Shown piece by piece: positions 26,588-36,478 of a stretch of 52,341 nucleotides of DNA (position 1 is the stretch's first letter; each line of letters begins with the position of its first letter). Origin of the DNA: an uncultured Christensenella sp. Its GTDB lineage: Bacteria; Bacillota; Clostridia; Christensenellales; UBA3700. Where the stretch lies: positions 1-52,341 of the forward strand of contig CAJTZR010000002.1 in the NCBI GenBank assembly GCA_910584035.1, written 5' to 3'. The notes below the pieces were generated by a model. It saw only the letters and a program-made list of their open reading frames with translations, had not been told where the DNA came from and did not search any database. The position numbers and the translations under genes are program-made.

Positions 26588-26655
26588 AATTTACCCCTAA
26601 ATTTAATTGAAAATTTTTATTTATCTTTTATTTACCTACGATTTTCAGCGTGTTT

Positions 26656-28305
26656 TTAATAAGTTTTTCCGTTACGAATGTTAAATTTAAATTGTTTATC
26701 AACGCCGTTTTCTGTATATTCTACAGCAATAATATCTTGTACTTCGAATTCAGCCTTTTTGATTTTGATTTCCTTTTCTGCAAAAGTATCTTTCAATACA
26801 GCCTTTTGTTCATCATTGTAATTTTTAATATCATCAGATATAAATAACAAACTACCAAAAGTTGAGTTTATTTCTGCAATTAACTTTCTTTGCTCAAATG
26901 TCATTTTCATATTTTCCTCACGCAAGAAAAATACATCTGGGTCATTCATCCAAGCTCTGCCGTCTAAATGCCGTCTAAAAATTGCATTGCTTGTAGCGTG
27001 TGGGTTAGAGCAGTCTTCTCTTATTGTGTTTTTGTTTACCCAGTTTTCTGTAATATCTGCCCCTATTCTGCAATAGTCTACTTTACCAAACGCTGGGAAC
27101 ATAGGAACACCACAACCTAATATCATTTTGTTGCCTACACATTCACGTATAAAGTCCATAGCATCTGTCATTATCTCACCACGGCTTTTATTGTGCATAG
27201 GAAGAACACAAGCACCATATAAAAAGTCAAGTTTAACCAAGTCATAGCCCCACTCATTTAGTACAACGTCAAAGCAATGACGGATATATTCTCGTGCTTC
27301 TTCATTGTAAATGTCTATTGAGTAAAAACCGCCCCAGTTGTGACCAGTTTTATATGGGTTGCCTTTTTTATCTTTAATAAACCAGTCTGGGTGATTTTTA
27401 AATACTTTAGAACTAGGTACGCCAGCAAAAGGTGCAAGCCATAAGCCAGCAAGCATTCCGCTTTGGTGAATGCTGTCTGCCACAGCTTTCATTCCGTTAG
27501 GGAATTTCTTTTTATCAGTAATCAACCAGTCACCAATTGCTTGTTGGTAGCCATCATCAATTTGGAAGCAATCAAATTTTATATCTTGATTAACTATGCT
27601 TGCCAAATCTCTATTTACAATATCTGCATTTATGTTGCTGTAATAATTGTACCAAGTAGTGTAGCCTTTACGTTTTTTAGTCTCACGACAAGGAGTGCCA
27701 ATTAACTTAAAGTACTCGTCAAAAGCATTGTCATATTCACCACTAACAAAAGCAAACTCTAAAAGTTTACTTTCTTGAGTATAAGTAACACCCTCTAACT
27801 CTTTAGATATAATTACTTGATTATTATTGCAATCAAAAGATACAACAGTATAGCCATATTTTTCTGTCAAAGTACCAAAAATGTTTACATTATTGCCATT
27901 GCGAACATATCCGTAAGACCAGCCATAGAAAAAGCCTTTTTTTCTAGGGAATTTCCAAAAATTACCATCTCCAGATTTTGAAAGTCCCATACTTTTGCCA
28001 AAAGAATGCATAATATAAAACTCAGTTGAGCGAGAAAGCTCTTTCATTTGCCAGTTAGGCTCATATTCCATACTATCTGTCCAACTTTGATATCCGTTAA
28101 CAAAAATCTTGTCATTATTGCCATATGTATAGGGTATAATAATGTCAAATTTTTCAAAACTAATAGGACATTTTGGATTGATTGCAATGCTAAGTACATT
28201 ATCTTTTTCCTCAACATTCAAACTAAAATGCTCGCAACTTTCACTATTGCAAACGTGCTTAGCACCACCAGCTATATAAACTATACTATAGCTTAAATTT
28301 CTCAT
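26656..28305 (-). CDS. Alpha-galactosidase-like glycoside hydrolase, family GH36
   Basis: The 549-residue protein shows the GH36 layout: an N-terminal beta domain, then a (beta/alpha)8 barrel beginning TTWYNYYSNI. It includes FQIDDGYQ (about 247-254), WLAPFAGVPSS (289-299) and the nucleophile segment LVKLDFLYG (Asp about 360). The acid/base segment RIGADITENW has Asp about 417. It lacks a signal peptide and probably hydrolyses imported alpha-galactosides. At about 550 residues it is shorter than classical 700-residue alpha-galactosidases. It is the first gene of the operon, with a TATGGAGGAATT ribosome site and a consensus promoter upstream. Confidence 0.85.
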   Translation of the reverse strand: MRNLSYSIVYIAGGAKHVCNSESCEHFSLNVEEKDNVLSIAINPKCPISFEKFDIIIPYTYGNNDKIFVNGYQSWTDSMEYEPNWQMKELSRSTEFYIMHSFGKSMGLSKSGDGNFWKFPRKKGFFYGWSYGYVRNGNNVNIFGTLTEKYGYTVVSFDCNNNQVIISKELEGVTYTQESKLLEFAFVSGEYDNAFDEYFKLIGTPCRETKKRKGYTTWYNYYSNINADIVNRDLASIVNQDIKFDCFQIDDGYQQAIGDWLITDKKKFPNGMKAVADSIHQSGMLAGLWLAPFAGVPSSKVFKNHPDWFIKDKKGNPYKTGHNWGGFYSIDIYNEEAREYIRHCFDVVLNEWGYDLVKLDFLYGACVLPMHNKSRGEIMTDAMDFIRECVGNKMILGCGVPMFPAFGKVDYCRIGADITENWVNKNTIREDCSNPHATSNAIFRRHLDGRAWMNDPDVFFLREENMKMTFEQRKLIAEINSTFGSLLFISDDIKNYNDEQKAVLKDTFAEKEIKIKKAEFEVQDIIAVEYTENGVDKQFKFNIRNGKTY

Positions 28306-28333
28306 AATTCCTCCATAAAATCAATACAAATTT

Positions 28334-28362
28334 ATTATATCATATCAAAAAATAAAAGTCAA
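28334..28362 (-). promoter_or_regulatory. Promoter of the glycoside operon
   Basis: On the minus strand TTGACT (28357-28362) and TATAAT (28334-28339) are 17 bases apart, about 28 bases upstream of the GH36 ATG. No catabolite-repression or regulator site is obvious beside it, and no regulator gene is adjacent. Confidence 0.75.
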
Positions 28363-28518
28363 TATGTATTTAATTTGCGGAGTTTTACCTCCCTAATAGT
28401 AAAAGAAAAAAACTATTGCAAAAAAGTAATTTGTATAATATAAGTATAATTTGAATGTATATTTTTAAACAAAATAGGCGGGTTAAAAAATTCTTGCATA
28501 AAAGTCTAAGTTGCTACT

Positions 28519-28586
28519 AAATAAATATTATTGAGGAGATAATAATGGTTAAATGCAAAAACATTCTAAATAGCAATTGTAGATAA
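28519..28586 (+). repeat. Partial duplicate of the gyrB ribosome-binding region with a 13-codon ORF
   Basis: The string TAAATAAATATTA..GAGGAGATA..ATATG-like upstream of gyrB (28977-29006) is repeated at 28519-28547 as AAATAAATATTATTGAGGAGATAATAATG. The copy opens a 13-residue frame (MVKCKNILNSNCR) ending at 28586. The strong GAGGAG site and ATG are intact, so it could be translated as a small leader peptide, or it may be a decayed duplicate. Confidence 0.45.
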
Positions 28587-28760
28587 CAGAACAAAATTTG
28601 TATTAGGAAAGGTTGGTATATAATTGTTATAAAGCATTTATTATTAATTCAAAATGTTTATAAATTGAGGCATTATGTCATAAATTCAATTTTCATACAA
28701 AATAATAGCTTGATTGTGCAAAAAATAAACAAATTTTTTATAAAATTTGTTTTATTACTA

Positions 28761-28789
28761 TTGTAATTTTTTTGATATAATGCTATAAT
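28761..28789 (+). promoter_or_regulatory. Promoter of gyrB-gyrA
   Basis: TTGTAA (28761-28766) and TATAAT (28784-28789) are 17 bases apart, predicting a gyrB leader of about 208 nt. The leader begins with the GC-rich palindrome and a second hairpin. Confidence 0.6.
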
Positions 28790-28810
28790 AATATTATAAT
28801 AAAAATAATA

Positions 28811-28859
28811 CGCACGCACGTGCGTGTGAGAGTGGCTTATTTTTCAAAAAATTGCCACT
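28811..28859 (+). promoter_or_regulatory. GC-rich palindrome and hairpin in the gyrB leader
   Basis: CACGCAC-GTGCGTG (28813-28826) is a perfect 14-base palindrome in otherwise AT-only DNA. It is followed by AGTGGC (28831-28836) pairing with GCCACT (28854-28859). Both lie about 20-60 bases after the predicted start of transcription. They could be an operator, a supercoiling-sensitive element or a leader RNA structure controlling gyrase expression. Confidence 0.5.
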
Positions 28860-29003
28860 GCAATAATGTAGTAACTTAATCACAAAATGTTGTAGCATTT
28901 TAAAGTTGTTGAGAAGTAATTTAAAGATTACAAAATAGATTCTTTAAATAATTTTTAAATTAAATAAGCTACATCATTAAATAAATATTAGCGAGGAGAT
29001 ATT

Positions 29004-30905
29004 ATGGGTGAACAAAAAAAATATGACCAAAACGCCATACAAGTGTTAGAGGGGTTAGAACCAGTTCGTAAAAGACCTGGTATGTACATCGGTTCGACAG
29101 ATGAGCGTGGCTTACACCATTTGGTAATTGAGGTGGTTGATAACAGTATTGATGAGGCAATGGCTGGATACTGCGATTTAATCAAAGTTGAGATTACAAA
29201 AGATGGTGCTATTTGTGTTGAGGATAATGGTAGAGGTATTCCTACAGGCATTATTGAAAAAGAAGGCAAATCAGCAGTTGAGGTTGTACTTACTAAATTG
29301 CACGCTGGCGGTAAGTTTGGTGGTGGCGGATACAAGTTTTCAGGCGGTTTGCACGGCGTAGGTATTTCGGCTGTTAATGCACTTTCTGAATGGCTTGAGG
29401 TTGAAGTTTGCCAAAATGGTAAGATATATGCCCAAACTTATAATAGAGGTGTGGCACAAACTGCATTAAAAGTGGTTGGTGACACTGACAAAACTGGTAC
29501 AAAGATTGTCTTTTTACCAGACGATACTATTTTTGAGACTGTTGAGTTCCAATACCCACGATTGTTACATAGACTTAAAGAGCTTGCTTTTTTGAATAAA
29601 GGCTTAAAAATCAACTTTAAGGATAGCCGTGAGGGCAAAGAGCAAGAGGACTTTATCCACTACGAGGGCGGTATTAAGGAATATGTAAACGAGCTAAACA
29701 AAAAGGACGCATTACTTGCAGAGCCTTATTATATGAGCGTAATGGCGGATGATTATCAAGTGGAAATCGCTTTGCAATATAATGATTCATATAGCGAGAA
29801 TATTTATTCTTATGCCAACAATATTCACACTGAAGAGGGTGGTACTCACGTTGATGGCTTTAAAAATACAATTACAAAACTATTTAATGATTATGGTAAG
29901 ACTTTAAACATTTTGAAAAATGATGAAAAGTTGAGCGGTGACGATTGTAGAGAGGGTTTGGTCGCAGTTGTAAGCGTTAAATTGGTTGACCCACAATTTG
30001 AGGGACAAACAAAAACAAAATTAGGCAATAGTTTTATGCGTAAGGTGGTTGCGGATAGCGTAAACGAGTCCTTTGGCTCATTCTTAGAGGAAAATCCAAA
30101 GATTACTAAGGACTTGGTATTGCGTTCAATAACTGCTAAAAAAGCTAGAGAAGCTGCAAGAAATGCTAGAGATTTGACAAAGAGAAAATCTTTCCTAGAA
30201 TCTACAACTCTGCCAGGTAAGCTTGCCGATTGTACAGAAAAAAATAGCAAGCTTTGCGAGGTATACTTGGTTGAGGGTGACTCAGCGGGCGGTACTGCTA
30301 AACAAGGTAGAGATAGAAGATTCCAAGCAATTATGCCACTTAGAGGTAAAATTCTTAATGTTGAAAAAGTAAGACTTAACAAAGTGCTTGAAAATGAGGA
30401 AATCAAAAATATGATTACCGCTTTCGGTTGCGGAATACTTGAGGATTGTGACGTAAATAAGCTTAGATATGACAGAATTATATGTATGACCGATGCCGAT
30501 GTAGATGGTAGCCATATCAGAATATTATTGCTTACATTCTTTTATAGATATATGCGTCCAGTTATTGAGCAAGGTCACGTATATGCAGCACAACCACCTC
30601 TATACAAGGTATCAAGGGGCGGAAAGAATGAAAAATATTTTTATGACGATGCCTCACTTGAGGAATATATGCAAAGCATAGACCGTAAAGGCGAGTTGCA
30701 AAGATATAAAGGTTTGGGCGAAATGAATGCCGAACAGCTTTGGGATACTACAATGAATCCAGAAACAAGAACGTTGTTACGAGTAAGTATGGAAGATGCA
30801 AAGAGTGCGGATGAGGTATTTACAATGCTAATGGGCGATGAGCCAGAACTAAGACGTCAGTTTATTGAGCAAAATGCTACTATGGTTGAGGACTTGGATA
30901 TTTAA
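29004..30905 (+). CDS. gyrB: DNA gyrase subunit B
   Basis: GyrB is the ATPase subunit of gyrase, which introduces negative supercoils. The 633-residue protein has the GHKL ATPase motifs (EVVDNSIDEA, EDNGRGIPTG, and a GLHGVG-containing lid). The transducer domain follows, then the TOPRIM domain with EGDSAGG and a DADVDGSHI metal site. The C-terminus ends ... RRQFIEQNA. Length is normal for a Gram-positive GyrB. A GCGAGGAGAT ribosome site precedes the ATG. gyrA follows nine bases after the stop with its own AAGGAGGG, so the two subunits are co-transcribed. Confidence 0.97.
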   Translation: MGEQKKYDQNAIQVLEGLEPVRKRPGMYIGSTDERGLHHLVIEVVDNSIDEAMAGYCDLIKVEITKDGAICVEDNGRGIPTGIIEKEGKSAVEVVLTKLHAGGKFGGGGYKFSGGLHGVGISAVNALSEWLEVEVCQNGKIYAQTYNRGVAQTALKVVGDTDKTGTKIVFLPDDTIFETVEFQYPRLLHRLKELAFLNKGLKINFKDSREGKEQEDFIHYEGGIKEYVNELNKKDALLAEPYYMSVMADDYQVEIALQYNDSYSENIYSYANNIHTEEGGTHVDGFKNTITKLFNDYGKTLNILKNDEKLSGDDCREGLVAVVSVKLVDPQFEGQTKTKLGNSFMRKVVADSVNESFGSFLEENPKITKDLVLRSITAKKAREAARNARDLTKRKSFLESTTLPGKLADCTEKNSKLCEVYLVEGDSAGGTAKQGRDRRFQAIMPLRGKILNVEKVRLNKVLENEEIKNMITAFGCGILEDCDVNKLRYDRIICMTDADVDGSHIRILLLTFFYRYMRPVIEQGHVYAAQPPLYKVSRGGKNEKYFYDDASLEEYMQSIDRKGELQRYKGLGEMNAEQLWDTTMNPETRTLLRVSMEDAKSADEVFTMLMGDEPELRRQFIEQNATMVEDLDI

Positions 30906-30914
30906 GGAGGGATT

Positions 30915-33491
30915 ATGTCAGATAAAGAAAAAGAGAAACAAGCACAAGACTTAGAGCAAGTGCTTGAAAAAACAAATATAAAGAAAATTAATATTGAACA
31001 CGAAATGAAAAAGTCATTTATTGCGTATGCAATGGCGGTTAACGTATCACGTGCTATTCCAGATGTGCGTGACGGCTTGAAACCCGTTCATAGACGTATT
31101 TTGTACGCAATGAGTGAGTTAGGTCTTACATCAGATAAACCATATCGTAAATGTGCCCGTATCGTTGGTGACGTATTGGGTAAATATCACCCTCACGGCG
31201 ACACAGCAGTGTATGAAGCTTTGGTAAGACTTGCACAAGACTTTTCTATCCGTTGCCCTCTTGTTGACGGACACGGTAACTTTGGTAGTGTGGACGGCGA
31301 CCCTCCAGCTGCACAACGTTACACTGAGGCAAGAATGAGTAAAATCGCAGCGGAAATGATTAGGGATATTGATAAAAAGACTGTTGATTATTATCCTAAC
31401 TTTGACGATACATTAATGCAACCATCTGTTTTGCCAGCAAGGTATCCTAACTTATTGGTAAATGGTAGTGATGGTATTGCGGTTGGTATGGCAACCTCTA
31501 TCCCTCCACATAACTTGGGTGAGGTAATTGACGGAACTATCGCATTAATGGAAAACCCAGATATGGACATTGAGGAACTTATTGACTTAATTCCAGCACC
31601 AGACTATCCAACAGGTGCTTTGATAATGGGTAGAAGTGGTATCAAAAAGGCGTATAGAACAGGTAAAGGTAGTGCTATTTTGCGTGCAAGAACTGAAATT
31701 GAGGACTTTAACAACGGCACAAGACAAAGAATTGTTATCACTGAATTGCCATATCAAGTAAATAAGGCTAAACTTATTGAAACTATTGCAGAATATGTTA
31801 AACAAAAGAAAATTGAGGGAATTAGCGACATTCAAGAGCAATCTGACCGTGACGGAATGAGAATTGTTATTGACGTTAAAAAGGACGCTCAAGCTCAAGT
31901 AGTGCTTAATATGTTGTACAAGCATACAAGCTTGCAAATTAGCAACAGCATTATTTTGCTTGCACTTATTGACGGCACTCCAAAGGTAATGAATTTGAAA
32001 GAAATTCTTACTGCATATATTGAACACCAAAAGCAAGTTATTGTAAGACGTACTCAATACGATTTGGAAAAGGCTTTGGAAAGAGAGCATATCTTAAAAG
32101 GTTTGGTAATTGCTTTACATAATATTGACGAGGTTGTTGCTATAATCAAACGTTCCGAGGATAAAGTTGATGCTACAAACAAACTTATGGAAACATTTGC
32201 ATTGTCAGAAAAGCAAGCAAATGCTATTCTAGAGATGAGATTGCAAAGACTTACTCATTTGGAAATTGACAAGTTGGAACAGAATTTGGAACAGCTTGAA
32301 AAAGACATTGCAGAGTATCAAGATATTTTGGCAAAACCTGAAAGAGTTCAAGAGATTATCAAGACAGAAATGCTTGAGATTAAAGAAAAATACAATACTC
32401 CAAGACGCAGTGAGTTAAGCTATGACTATAACGATATTGATATTGAAGATTTAATTGAGAAAGAGGATATAGTTATCAGCCTTACACATCAAGGCTATAT
32501 CAAACGTATGGCAACAGATGAATATAAAGCTCAACGCCGTGGCGGTGTTGGTGTTACTGCACACAAGGCTAAGGATGAGGACTTTGTAGAAAATGTATTT
32601 AACTCAAATACTCACGAGCCAATACTATTCTTCTCTAACTTTGGTAAGGTTTATAGACTAAAAGCATATATGATACCGGAGGGGTCAAAGACAGCAAAAG
32701 GCAGAGCAATGGTTAACTTGCTAAACCTACAAGACGGCGAACGTATCAATGCAATATTGCCACTTGCAACTGGTGAGGCTGGATATTTGGCTTTGGCAAC
32801 TAAAAAAGGCTTGATTAAAAAGACAGACTTATCCGAGTTTGAACGTATTCAAAGTAATGGTAAAATCGCTATCAAATTGCAAGAGGGTGACGAACTTATT
32901 GGAGCAATGCATACAAATGGTGATAATGAGATTATCATTGCATCAACTGGCGGAAAGTGCATAAGGTTCCACGAGCAAGATATACGTGATACTGGAAGGT
33001 CATCAATGGGCGTTAAATCAATTAGTTTGGACGATGGTGAATATGTAGTCGATGCGGCAATCGTGCGTGAAAATACCGATGTTTTGACGATTACAGAGAA
33101 TGGCTATGGTAAGAGAACAGACATTGACGAGTATAGATTCCAAGGTCGTGCTGGTAAAGGTATCAAAGTTGGCGTATTGAACGAAAAGACTGGTAACGTT
33201 GTAAACTTAAAACTTGTATCAAGTGACGAGGACGTTATGATTTTGGCGGATAATGGCGTTGTAATTAGATTAAATGCGGACTCAATCAGTAAGATTGGTA
33301 GAAATACTCAAGGTGTACGCTTAATGAGATTGAAAGACGAGGAAAGCAAAGTTGTATCATTTACAATAGTACCACGTAGTGAGGACGAACCAGCTGACCA
33401 ACCATTAGAGAGTGCGGAAGAGGTAATTGAGCAAGCCGAAAGTAATGCAGAGGTTGCAGAAAATACCACAAACTCTACAATAGAGGAATAA
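30915..33491 (+). CDS. gyrA: DNA gyrase subunit A
   Basis: GyrA carries out DNA cleavage and religation. The 858-residue protein has the winged-helix region with HPHGDTAVYEAL and the catalytic Tyr in QRYTEARM (about Tyr136). A long coiled-coil arm follows, and the C-terminal beta-pinwheel contains the gyrase-specific GyrA box QRRGGVG. That box separates it from topoisomerase IV ParC. The position equivalent to E. coli Ser83 is Thr and that of Asp87 is Glu. These are natural variants that can affect quinolone sensitivity. The first 23 residues and the last 35, Glu-rich residues are extensions. Confidence 0.97.
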   Translation: MSDKEKEKQAQDLEQVLEKTNIKKINIEHEMKKSFIAYAMAVNVSRAIPDVRDGLKPVHRRILYAMSELGLTSDKPYRKCARIVGDVLGKYHPHGDTAVYEALVRLAQDFSIRCPLVDGHGNFGSVDGDPPAAQRYTEARMSKIAAEMIRDIDKKTVDYYPNFDDTLMQPSVLPARYPNLLVNGSDGIAVGMATSIPPHNLGEVIDGTIALMENPDMDIEELIDLIPAPDYPTGALIMGRSGIKKAYRTGKGSAILRARTEIEDFNNGTRQRIVITELPYQVNKAKLIETIAEYVKQKKIEGISDIQEQSDRDGMRIVIDVKKDAQAQVVLNMLYKHTSLQISNSIILLALIDGTPKVMNLKEILTAYIEHQKQVIVRRTQYDLEKALEREHILKGLVIALHNIDEVVAIIKRSEDKVDATNKLMETFALSEKQANAILEMRLQRLTHLEIDKLEQNLEQLEKDIAEYQDILAKPERVQEIIKTEMLEIKEKYNTPRRSELSYDYNDIDIEDLIEKEDIVISLTHQGYIKRMATDEYKAQRRGGVGVTAHKAKDEDFVENVFNSNTHEPILFFSNFGKVYRLKAYMIPEGSKTAKGRAMVNLLNLQDGERINAILPLATGEAGYLALATKKGLIKKTDLSEFERIQSNGKIAIKLQEGDELIGAMHTNGDNEIIIASTGGKCIRFHEQDIRDTGRSSMGVKSISLDDGEYVVDAAIVRENTDVLTITENGYGKRTDIDEYRFQGRAGKGIKVGVLNEKTGNVVNLKLVSSDEDVMILADNGVVIRLNADSISKIGRNTQGVRLMRLKDEESKVVSFTIVPRSEDEPADQPLESAEEVIEQAESNAEVAENTTNSTIEE

Positions 33492-33760
33492 TTGTTTAAA
33501 CTAATATTTGAAAGCAAATAAGGCTAAATAGAATAAAGCTAATATTAAAATTAATTATAGCTAAAATACTAAAAGAAATTATTGTTAAAATATTAAATTA
33601 AATAAAGCTAAATATGATAAGGCTAATATTCTATAAGTAAATATTTAAATGCAAATAAAGCTATAACAATAAATATAAAAGTAAAATAAGTTAATTATTT
33701 AAATAAATAAGGATAAACAATTATAAAGTATAATATTAAACATTGAAGTATAATAAAACA
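33492..33760. repeat. Degenerate AATAAAGCTAA-type repeats downstream of gyrA
   Basis: After gyrA the DNA repeats a loose unit of about 20-28 bases (AATAAAGCTAAATAT or variants with GGCTAATATT, GTTAAAATATT, GCTATAACA) roughly seven times, with no coding frame. It lies between gyrA and the first terminator and so would be the 3' untranslated part of the gyrase mRNA. Confidence 0.5.
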
Positions 33761-33796
33761 AAAAAATGAGCTTGTAAAAAAGCTCATTTTTTGTTT
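33761..33796. terminator. Terminator distal to gyrA
   Basis: AAAAAATGAGCTT (33761-33773) pairs with AAGCTCATTTTTT (33780-33792). It is strong and symmetrical and lies about 270 bases after the gyrA stop. The 33797-34117 stretch that follows has no gene. Confidence 0.9.
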
Positions 33797-34117
33797 GTGA
33801 TATAGTAAGATATAAACTCATTAATAAAAATAAACTCCCAATAAATAAGGGGCGTGAACATTTTTTAACAACTGATATTAATTAAATAAGTTTATATTTT
33901 AAAATACTAATTATAAGTTCGTCCAGTGTATAAGGCTTATCTTTAAGCTTAAAAGCATTTAAAAATTTAATACGGCAATTCAGCTTTATAAGCAAAACTA
34001 TATTAATTTAATACTGCAAAACAAGTGACTTGCATTGTAAACAACGCTATATTAAAATAAAACTGATTAATTCCTATAAATATTTTATTTAAAAAGTGAA
34101 TTTTTTGCGAATAATTA

Positions 34118-34146
34118 TTGAAATAATTACAATTTAGGTATATAAT
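34118..34146 (+). promoter_or_regulatory. Promoter of pheA
   Basis: TTGAAA (34118-34123) and TATAAT (34141-34146) are 17 bases apart. The predicted leader of about 140 nt is A/T-rich and shows no clear T-box or attenuator hairpin. Confidence 0.65.
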
Positions 34147-34292
34147 AAAAAATACAAAGAAATTTGAGTAAAAAAAGAAGTCGATATTACTTTAAATAAT
34201 TAGTATTTGATTAATAAAACTTTTTATAAGGCAAAATTTTAATAACATAAAAAAAGTTTCTTTATAATTTAAGATAAATTGAGTGGTGAGTT

Positions 34293-35096
34293 ATGCAAAA
34301 GGAAAGAATTTTAATACAAGGTGTGGAAGGGTCATATTCCCATATATTCGCAAAAAGTTTAGGGTATAGCAAAATAGATTTTGCACCTACTTTTGACGAG
34401 GTTGTTGAAAGGATAGAAAAAGGCGAATATGAGTATGGCATTTTGCCTATTGAAAATACTACTGCTGGTGAGGTAAGAGATACTTACGACTTATTAGACA
34501 GCCATAATGTTTATCACGTGGCAATGGGTGATATTAAGATTAGCCATTGTCTTTTAGGTGCAAAGGATAGCAAACTTAGTGATATTACAAAGGTATCCTC
34601 ACACCCACAAGCATTAATGCAATGTGATAAGTTTTTAAAAAAGCAAGGTTATTCCATTTATAATGAATTTAATACAGCAATTGCAAGCAAAAAGTTAGCA
34701 GAGGAAGGGGATAAAACACACGCAGTTATTGCATCACATTTAGCGGGGGAAATTTACGGCTTAAATGTACTTTGTGAAAACATACAAAATGTGGATAACA
34801 ACTTTACAAAATTTGCGTTGCTTTCAAACAGCTTGGAAAATGTACAAGACAATAAAATCATAAGCATAGCTTTAGAGCTTAAAGATAAACCAAATGTGCT
34901 TGGCGAATTACTAAATATTTTTACAGAATACAATATTAACCTTACAAGAATACAATCAAGAAATATACCTAATACTTGCTTTAAAATTAGATTTTATATT
35001 GACTTTGAGGGTAGCATTAAAGATAAAAAAATTAACGAAATGCTTACAAAAATCGCTACTAAATGCCTAAAAGTTAAAATTCGTGGTGTTTATTAA
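34293..35096 (+). CDS. pheA: Prephenate dehydratase
   Basis: This enzyme converts prephenate to phenylpyruvate in phenylalanine synthesis. The 267-residue protein has the catalytic domain (GVEGSYSHIFA, then GILPIENTTAGEV, SHPQALMQCDKFL and NNFTKFALLS). The C-terminal ACT regulatory domain (KDKPNVLGELLNIF ... NLTRIQSRNIPNTCFKIRFYIDFEG) is expected to bind phenylalanine. The usual ESRP is replaced by QSRN, so feedback may differ. There is no chorismate mutase domain. It is a stand-alone gene with its own promoter and a GTGGTGAG ribosome site. Confidence 0.93.
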   Translation: MQKERILIQGVEGSYSHIFAKSLGYSKIDFAPTFDEVVERIEKGEYEYGILPIENTTAGEVRDTYDLLDSHNVYHVAMGDIKISHCLLGAKDSKLSDITKVSSHPQALMQCDKFLKKQGYSIYNEFNTAIASKKLAEEGDKTHAVIASHLAGEIYGLNVLCENIQNVDNNFTKFALLSNSLENVQDNKIISIALELKDKPNVLGELLNIFTEYNINLTRIQSRNIPNTCFKIRFYIDFEGSIKDKKINEMLTKIATKCLKVKIRGVY

Positions 35097-36478
35097 GCCT
35101 TTGGCAATAGTTTTTTGATAAAAAAGTGTGAAAGGAATATTTGCTCACTATCATAAAATCAATTAACGTTATATGCTGTAAAAAATTAAAATAAAAAAGT
35201 TAATATTTAAGTGGAAAGTTTCAAAATAAAAAAGCAAATAATTTAGCAAATATTATGTTGAAAACTAATATTTTTATAAAATAGTACATTAACACAATCA
35301 ATTTATTTTAATTGTAAGTATTGACATTTGTTACAATTATGGTTTGTCAAATTCTTATAAGAGTATACTGATAAAAAGTCATTTTTGTACAATAGCTTAA
35401 AAGTAGTGTAGTCTAATTAAAATTATCAAGTTTTAAAGTAAACTAGAGTTGTTAAGCAAAAAATATTACTAAGTTGATAAATATTTAGTAAACATAGCAA
35501 AAAATGTTAGCAAGTAATATAGTATATAGATAAATTGCTATGTAAAAAACATTTATCAACATTGTTAGAATTTATAATCTAGTTGTCCCATAATAAAGTT
35601 GCGTTAACTTAATAAGTAAAATAAATAGCATTTACATAAGCTGACATTAATTATACAATAATGATTTGTAAGCCAAGTGAATTATTTTAGGAATTTTATA
35701 AATTACTTGCATTAAGATTTGTTAAATATAACTCGAATGTAGAAAAAAATTAATATCTTAAAAGCTAAAATGCAAATTAAAAGGTTTATTGAACTAGTAT
35801 ATATTTTTACAAAATAAAAATTATGTTGTATTAAATTTGATATAATCATTTTAAAACAAAAGCTAACGCTTTGTTTTACTACATTTTTAAATAAAATAAA
35901 TTAAAAAATAAGAGTAACGTTTTTTAATTAATAAATCAAGTTCAATATAGTAAAACTAATTTTAGATACTGATAAATATCTTTTGTCTACGTTTTGTGGG
36001 GTACAAATAGTAACTTTTTTGAGTGTATGGATAACTTTTGATACTAAAAGCTTTTAAAAGGTAATTTTAATTTTCATTAAATATCTACATTACTATTTTC
36101 ATTTAGTTTAATTTGCAACTGCGTTTTGAGAATAAAAATCTAAAAACAAAATCACCTACCAATTAAGGGGAGGTGATTTTTGTTTTATAATATCAATATT
36201 TTTTATAAGTTTTTATCCAACAAGCTTTTGCTTTTTTATTAGGACTTTGTTTTAAGTCTTTTTAATCTTTCATTTAAAATGCTAATAATGTTTTTGTATC
36301 ATTATTGCTAAAGCTTGTTAAAGCTATGTGAACAATTAAGATTTTTACAATAATACCTTTATGTTATTACTACTTTTGTTAGTTTGAATCTTTTTGTGCA
36401 ATGCAAATTTTTTAACTCTAATAAAGTTTTTGTTTTATTGCTTAAAGATTTGTTGTACTTATGTGAGCAACTTACATA
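35097..36478. other. Long gene-free stretch between pheA and the giant gene
   Basis: Almost 1.4 kb has no usable frame on either strand. It contains TTGACA/TGTCAA arms at 35331-35348 and one strong hairpin with flanking A and T runs at 36150-36186. It has neither repeats I can align nor a recognisable RNA family. It could hold a non-coding RNA ending at that hairpin. Confidence 0.5.
36150..36186. terminator. Bidirectional terminator downstream of the giant gene
   Basis: AAAATCACCT pairs with AGGTGATTTT, flanked by A-rich and T-rich tracts on both sides. For the plsY operon it would end the minus-strand mRNA about 300 bases after the last stop. On the + strand it has no nearby gene to serve. 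Confidence 0.8.

Noticed and set aside
28813..28826. CACGCACGTGCGTG as a parS site
   Set aside because: Only the CACGTG core agrees with the known parS consensus TGTTTCACGTGAAACA; the flanks do not. Treated as a gyrB leader element instead.
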